DNA from: Promethearchaeia archaeon
GTDB lineage: Archaea > Asgardarchaeota > Lokiarchaeia > Sigyniarchaeales > SOKP01
NCBI GenBank assembly: GCA_029856295.1
Contig: JAHQWS010000308.1
Span: 1-15,332, forward strand
DNA length: 15,332 nt
Direction of reading: 5' to 3'
Made by a program: the position numbers and the translations under genes. Each line of letters opens with the position of its first letter. Within the stretch, counting starts at the first letter, position 1. The notes beneath the pieces are model-generated. The model had not been told where the DNA came from. It did not search any database and saw nothing but the letters and a program-made list of their open reading frames with translations. This document shows, one piece after another, positions 12,386 through 15,332 of this stretch.

Positions 12386-12997
12386 TTGAAAAGACTAAAG
12401 ATTATTTTAGGTCATAAAGTAGATCATCTAAGTATGTACGTAGAAGTCCATGGTCAAAAAGTGGAAGTAAAGGATAATCAGTTATACTTAGGTGGGATGG
12501 AGATTGAGGATCTTACTCAAATTAAGGGTTTAGAAAAGCTTATAGGCCTAAAAAGTCTCATATTATTCAATAATACTATTTCTTCCATCTCAAATTTGGA
12601 TATGTTAACTAAATTGGAAAAATTAAATTTATACGGAAATCAAATAGAAGAAATATCGGGTTTGGAATGTTTAAGAAATTTAAATACCCTATATTTATCT
12701 AATAACCATATAACGGAAATTAAGGGGCTAGAGCAATTAGTACAATTAGAAAATTTATCTTTTGAGGAAAATAAAATAAAAAAAATTGAAGGGGTGACTC
12801 AATTGAAGAAAATCAAGAAACTTAATCTCCATGGAAATCTAATTAACACTTTAGAAGGGCTCGATGCCTTGAGATTATTGGAGGAATTAAGAATTGGGGA
12901 TAACCCCATCCCAAACGAGCTATTGGAAAAATGTGGAGGAATTGATGAGAAAGGATATGCTTATGAACCTCAGAAATTTGTGGAGCACTGTAAATAA
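12386..12997 (+). CDS. SDS22-like leucine-rich repeat protein
   Basis: A 203-residue protein. After a short N-terminal strand region (residues 1-45), five to six 22-residue LRRs run from ~46 to ~176, e.g. LKSLILFNNTISSISNLDML, LEKLNLYGNQIEEISGLECL, LNTLYLSNNHITEIKGLEQL and KKLNLHGNLINTLEGLDAL. The L..L.L..N.I..I..L pattern and 22-residue spacing are those of SDS22-type LRRs, which bind proteins. A capping segment with GDNPIPNELLEKCG ends the array. No ATG begins this frame; the TTG at 12386 is the likely start, since the nearby ATG (12382) is in another frame and soon stops. There is no membrane segment. It is probably an intracellular scaffold or regulatory adaptor with unknown partner. Confidence 0.85.
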   Translation: MKRLKIILGHKVDHLSMYVEVHGQKVEVKDNQLYLGGMEIEDLTQIKGLEKLIGLKSLILFNNTISSISNLDMLTKLEKLNLYGNQIEEISGLECLRNLNTLYLSNNHITEIKGLEQLVQLENLSFEENKIKKIEGVTQLKKIKKLNLHGNLINTLEGLDALRLLEELRIGDNPIPNELLEKCGGIDEKGYAYEPQKFVEHCK

Positions 12998-13123
12998 ATG
13001 GGCTTGGGTAAAAATTTGGACGTGTGGGCATTTAGCTATTCATTAGCGAATGTGTTAAGGGAGGAGCTCGAGCCGGGAAATATTAATTATCTTGATGACA
13101 TCTTGAGTAAAGTTAAAAGGTAA
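12998..13123 (+). CDS. 41-residue ORF abutting the LRR gene
   Basis: ATG 12998 directly follows the LRR stop codon (TAAATG) and encodes GLGKNLDVWAFSYSLANVLR followed by EELEPGNINYLDDILSKVKR. The composition is protein-like, with a possible amphipathic helix pair, and the spacing suggests translational coupling with the LRR gene. It is too short to assign. It could equally be the tail of a larger gene whose front was lost. Confidence 0.4.
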   Translation: MGLGKNLDVWAFSYSLANVLREELEPGNINYLDDILSKVKR

Positions 13124-13200
13124 GACCAATATAATTAAGAACAGGGTAGTGAATGATTAAAAAACCTGTAACAAACACTTTATTAAAACTTAATGTTGAA

Positions 13201-14337
13201 TCACTCTTTATAGATACATTCTAGTTTTCCTTGAATTACACTGCCTACGCATGAATTACATGAAATGCATTCACATGTCAAGTCTCCAATTCCCTTAAGC
13301 CATCTATTCGGAAGATCTGGCTCTCTGATGAGAGGGCGACACAGGGCGATAAAATCTGCGTCTTCTTCTTGTAGGATTTTTTCAATGACATCGAGAGATT
13401 TCAGACCACCAACTAAAATCAAAGGAACGTTGATTGATTTTTTGATTTTTTTAGCGTATGGTAAGTTATAGGCTTCTTGATCTTTGGAAGTTATATCAAC
13501 TCGACTTTCTGGCAGCATTGCTGGCATCCAACCAAGTTCTTCTTTACTCCGCAATGTAACTTCCCACATACCTCCACTGAGCTCAATAGCTGCGAATCCC
13601 AATTGCGAAAAGAATGTAGCGATTTTTTTAGATTCGTTTATATCTATTCCTCCTTCTATAAAATCATCAGCATTCATCTTAATCATTATCGGATAATCTT
13701 TTCCAACCTTGTTTAGAGCCTTTTTGTAAATTTTTTCAACAATCTTAACTCGTTTTTCTGTTGTACCCCCATATTCATCTGTTCTTCTATTCGTATGAGG
13801 AGATAAAAATTCACTTAAAAGATAACCATGAGCCGCATGTAATTGCACCCCATCAAATCCCGCTTCCATTGCTCTTCTTGTGGCTTCAGCAAAAGCTTCT
13901 ATTATCTCGTCTATTTCTTCTACTGTCATTTCCCTTGGCATATTATTGCTCATTGGCTCTTGAATAGCAGAAGGAGCAATAGGCTCAAGTCCTAGCATCA
14001 TTGATTGTCGACCATTATGGGCCAGCTGCAGCACTGCTTTGCAGCCCTGACCATTCTTATGAATATAATCTGAAAGTTTATTTAAACCGGGAATAAAATC
14101 ATCAGTTTCTATTACTAATTGATTTGGATATCCGTGACCACTTGGATGAACACTCGCCAGTCCTGTAATAATTAACCCTACACCTCCTTTCGCTAAGGGT
14201 TTGTAAAACTCTAAAAGTTCCTCAGTAACTTTTCCTTCCTCCGTAGCCATTCGTTCAAATGTGGCAGACCTAACAAATCTATTTTTAATTAACATATTTC
14301 CAATTTCTTTTGGTTCGGCAACTTTCAGTTTGGGCAT
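13201..14337 (-). CDS. Old yellow enzyme-type NADH:flavin oxidoreductase
   Basis: A 378-residue TIM-barrel flavoenzyme. Landmarks: NRFVRSATFERMATEEGKV at the N-terminus, QLAHNGRQ (105-111), HAAHGYLLSEFLSPHTNRRT (167-186) with the active-site H167/H170 pair, EYGG (188-191), VGGLKS and ALCRPLIREPDLPNRW near the FMN phosphate site. A C-terminal cysteine set, C357-x2-C360-N-x-C363 and C374, matches the [4Fe-4S] site of the 2,4-dienoyl-CoA reductase/BaiC-type branch. The C-terminal FAD/NAD-binding domain of that branch is absent, so this is a short form that must get electrons from NAD(P)H directly or from a partner. It likely reduces activated C=C bonds. GAGG lies about 10 bases before the ATG. 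It is a single gene, diverging from the zinc protein at 14684. Confidence 0.88.
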   Translation of the reverse strand: MPKLKVAEPKEIGNMLIKNRFVRSATFERMATEEGKVTEELLEFYKPLAKGGVGLIITGLASVHPSGHGYPNQLVIETDDFIPGLNKLSDYIHKNGQGCKAVLQLAHNGRQSMMLGLEPIAPSAIQEPMSNNMPREMTVEEIDEIIEAFAEATRRAMEAGFDGVQLHAAHGYLLSEFLSPHTNRRTDEYGGTTEKRVKIVEKIYKKALNKVGKDYPIMIKMNADDFIEGGIDINESKKIATFFSQLGFAAIELSGGMWEVTLRSKEELGWMPAMLPESRVDITSKDQEAYNLPYAKKIKKSINVPLILVGGLKSLDVIEKILQEEDADFIALCRPLIREPDLPNRWLKGIGDLTCECISCNSCVGSVIQGKLECIYKE

Positions 14338-14500
14338 TTAAATATCCTCTATTAATACTTTAAATTGGTTTTTCATTTATTCATTTTAATGTAAGTATAG
14401 TTCTATTAAAAATTATAGTTTTTTTCTCAGGTAATTCAGTTTAATGCACTCAGCTTTTTTCCCAAAAGTGTTGTCTCCGTAAAATCAATAAATAATTGAC

Positions 14501-14516
14501 TATAAAAGCTTTTATA
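14501..14516. promoter_or_regulatory. Perfect 16-bp palindrome
   Basis: TATAAAAGCTTTTATA equals its own complement. It sits between the divergent reductase and zinc-protein genes and looks like an operator for a dimeric regulator, or a two-way TATA box. Confidence 0.45.
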
Positions 14517-14572
14517 AAAGTGTGAACTTATCAAAAAAAAGAGAAAGATATATACGTATAAACACTTTTATA
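14513..14572. repeat. 11-bp inverted repeat with TATA cores
   Basis: TATAAAAGTGT (14513-14523) and its exact complement ACACTTTTATA (14562-14572) flank 38 bp. A further AAAAGTGT occurs at 14464-14471. The right arm overlaps TTTATATAG, a likely TATA box for the gene at 14684. Confidence 0.5.
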
Positions 14573-14683
14573 TAGTAACACTCAAATATCTATAAAAAAA
14601 TTATTCCGATTAAAAAACCAATTAAAAATTAAACCAAAAAGCAATAGTATTTCCTTAATGATAGTGAGGGGAATATAATTACT

Positions 14684-15049
14684 ATGAAAAAAATATCAGG
14701 TATGGAAGAAGAGGATACGGCTTTATTTTGTGCCCGTTGTGGTTATTGTGGTGCAGAGATCTCCTGGAAAGAAACCGGGAAAAGAACTGGGAAAAGAACC
14801 TGGAAAAGAAGAAGAATTGTACATATAAATATTTGCCAAGACCCCTCTATTATCTATTTTTGTAACCGGGATTGTAAATTAAATTGGATTTTTAAGAGAC
14901 CAGATATTAAGCTTGATAAAGCCATCAAAGGTGATTGGGTTAAAGAGGATGTTAAATCTACTTTTGATGTGGGCAAAATTGAGGATAACACGGAAGAGTT
15001 AGATGAGTATCTAAAAGAAAACCATGTAAAAATCGTTAGGCGTGCTTGA
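14684..15049 (+). CDS. Small treble-clef zinc protein
   Basis: A 121-residue protein. C16-x2-C19-x2-C22 near the N-terminus, then C51, then YFCNRDCKLNWIF with C60 and C64, the latter typical of TRASH/YHS/MYM-type treble-clef zinc fingers. Four or more of these cysteines probably bind zinc. Between them lies a very basic segment, KETGKRTGKRTWKRRR (residues 29-44), that may contact nucleic acid. The C-terminus is acidic (DNTEELDEYLKE). A ribosome-binding-like GTGAGGGGA lies about 15 bp ahead of the ATG. It stands alone, facing away from the reductase gene. Function unknown; a nucleic-acid or metal-handling role is a guess. Confidence 0.7.
   Translation: MKKISGMEEEDTALFCARCGYCGAEISWKETGKRTGKRTWKRRRIVHINICQDPSIIYFCNRDCKLNWIFKRPDIKLDKAIKGDWVKEDVKSTFDVGKIEDNTEELDEYLKENHVKIVRRA
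14765..14812 (+). repeat. 12-bp in-frame tandem repeat
   Basis: Four units of TGGAAAGAAACC-like sequence: 14765-14776, then two near-identical GGGAAAAGAAC units to 14800, then TGGAAAAGAAGA. They encode the basic KETGKRTGKRTWKRRR stretch of the zinc protein and keep the frame. Confidence 0.75.
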
Positions 15050-15275
15050 ATAGCAAAATTGTAAAAAATCACTTATTCTAATATTCATTTTTCAAATCAT
15101 TGTTATTGATGGACTAACAACAAACTGCCATCAAGCATATATTTTTAAAGACTAATTTTATCATAAGGATGAGTTTATAATAATTAACTTAATTGTAAAC
15201 AATTCATAGGTTCGGATTAAGGTAATAGTATTGTTTTAATATATACAAATTATAATGGTTTTGGGGATAAGGAAA

Positions 15276-15332
15276 ATGAAACATGAAGATATGGAATATA
15301 AAGAAACAATAAGGGCGGGCACGGATAAATTA
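15276..15332 (+). CDS. Start of a gene cut by the right edge
   Basis: ATG 15276 follows GGGGATAAGGAAA, a usable ribosome-binding site, and the frame stays open to the window end (19 codons, MKHEDMEYKETIRAGTDKL). It is too short to identify. A TATA-like TAATATATAC lies about 35 bp upstream (15238-15247). Confidence 0.5.
   Translation, partial: MKHEDMEYKETIRAGTDKL

Larger units (their letters stand above)
14338..14683. other. Divergent intergenic control region
   Basis: About 350 bp between two divergent genes with no ORF of its own. It holds a TTTAAA box on the minus side (14361-14366), the palindrome at 14501-14516 and the inverted repeat 14513-14572, both made of TATA-like sequence. Confidence 0.5.

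Noticed and set aside
1..15332. CRISPR array, insertion sequence, integrase or transposase
   Set aside because: No regular spacer-repeat series and no recombinase or transposase frame is visible. The only long repeats are the two 480-bp units.

Overview
The window looks like an accessory region of an AT-rich archaeal genome. The best guess is an Asgard archaeon of the Lokiarchaeia type; this is an inference from gene style, not proven. Direct evidence for an archaeon is in the tRNAs: tRNA-Tyr has C1:G72 with A73, tRNA-His has an encoded G-1 opposite C73, and tRNA-Glu(UUC) has the archaeal D-arm sequence AGTCCGGCCAATC. Likely promoters are TATA-like A/T boxes, and likely terminators are plain T-runs. 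The protein set (a corrinoid-type sensory protein, a DUF1638-PAS histidine kinase, 22-residue LRRs, a beta-propeller fragment) also fits such a genome.

Layout. Positions 1-1123 (minus): an edge-truncated ORF and a ferredoxin-nitroreductase fusion. Positions 1501-1983: a small four-helix membrane protein inside a ~480-bp unit that is repeated directly, without gaps, at 10279-10764. Positions 2263-4634 (minus): a two-gene operon of a B12-binding-like protein and a DUF1638-PAS-histidine kinase. Positions 4876-5178: a beta-propeller fragment.

Positions 5287-8170 are the centre of the window: two divergent tRNA arrays. The minus array (5287-6341) has 11 tRNAs and the plus array (6950-8170) has 13 tRNAs plus one broken one. 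Together they serve 19 amino acids, each four-codon box usually by one U34 tRNA; only leucine is absent. No tRNA has an intron. Both arrays carry a copy of the same ~53-nt non-tRNA element, whose small hairpin shows a compensatory base-pair change.

Positions 8173-10278 (plus): a frameshifted pseudogene, a toxin-antitoxin pair whose toxin has lost its C-terminal motif through a one-base slip, and a NYN-domain nuclease with two zinc ribbons. The second copy of the 480-bp repeat begins at the base after the NYN stop codon. The repeats thus bracket 8.8 kb holding the sensor operon, tRNA arrays, toxin-antitoxin and nuclease genes, an arrangement that could recombine as a unit.

Positions 10915-15332: metabolic genes (amidase, SDS22-like LRR protein, a stand-alone old-yellow-enzyme-type reductase), a small treble-clef zinc protein, a strong palindrome between the last two, and the start of a gene running off the right edge.
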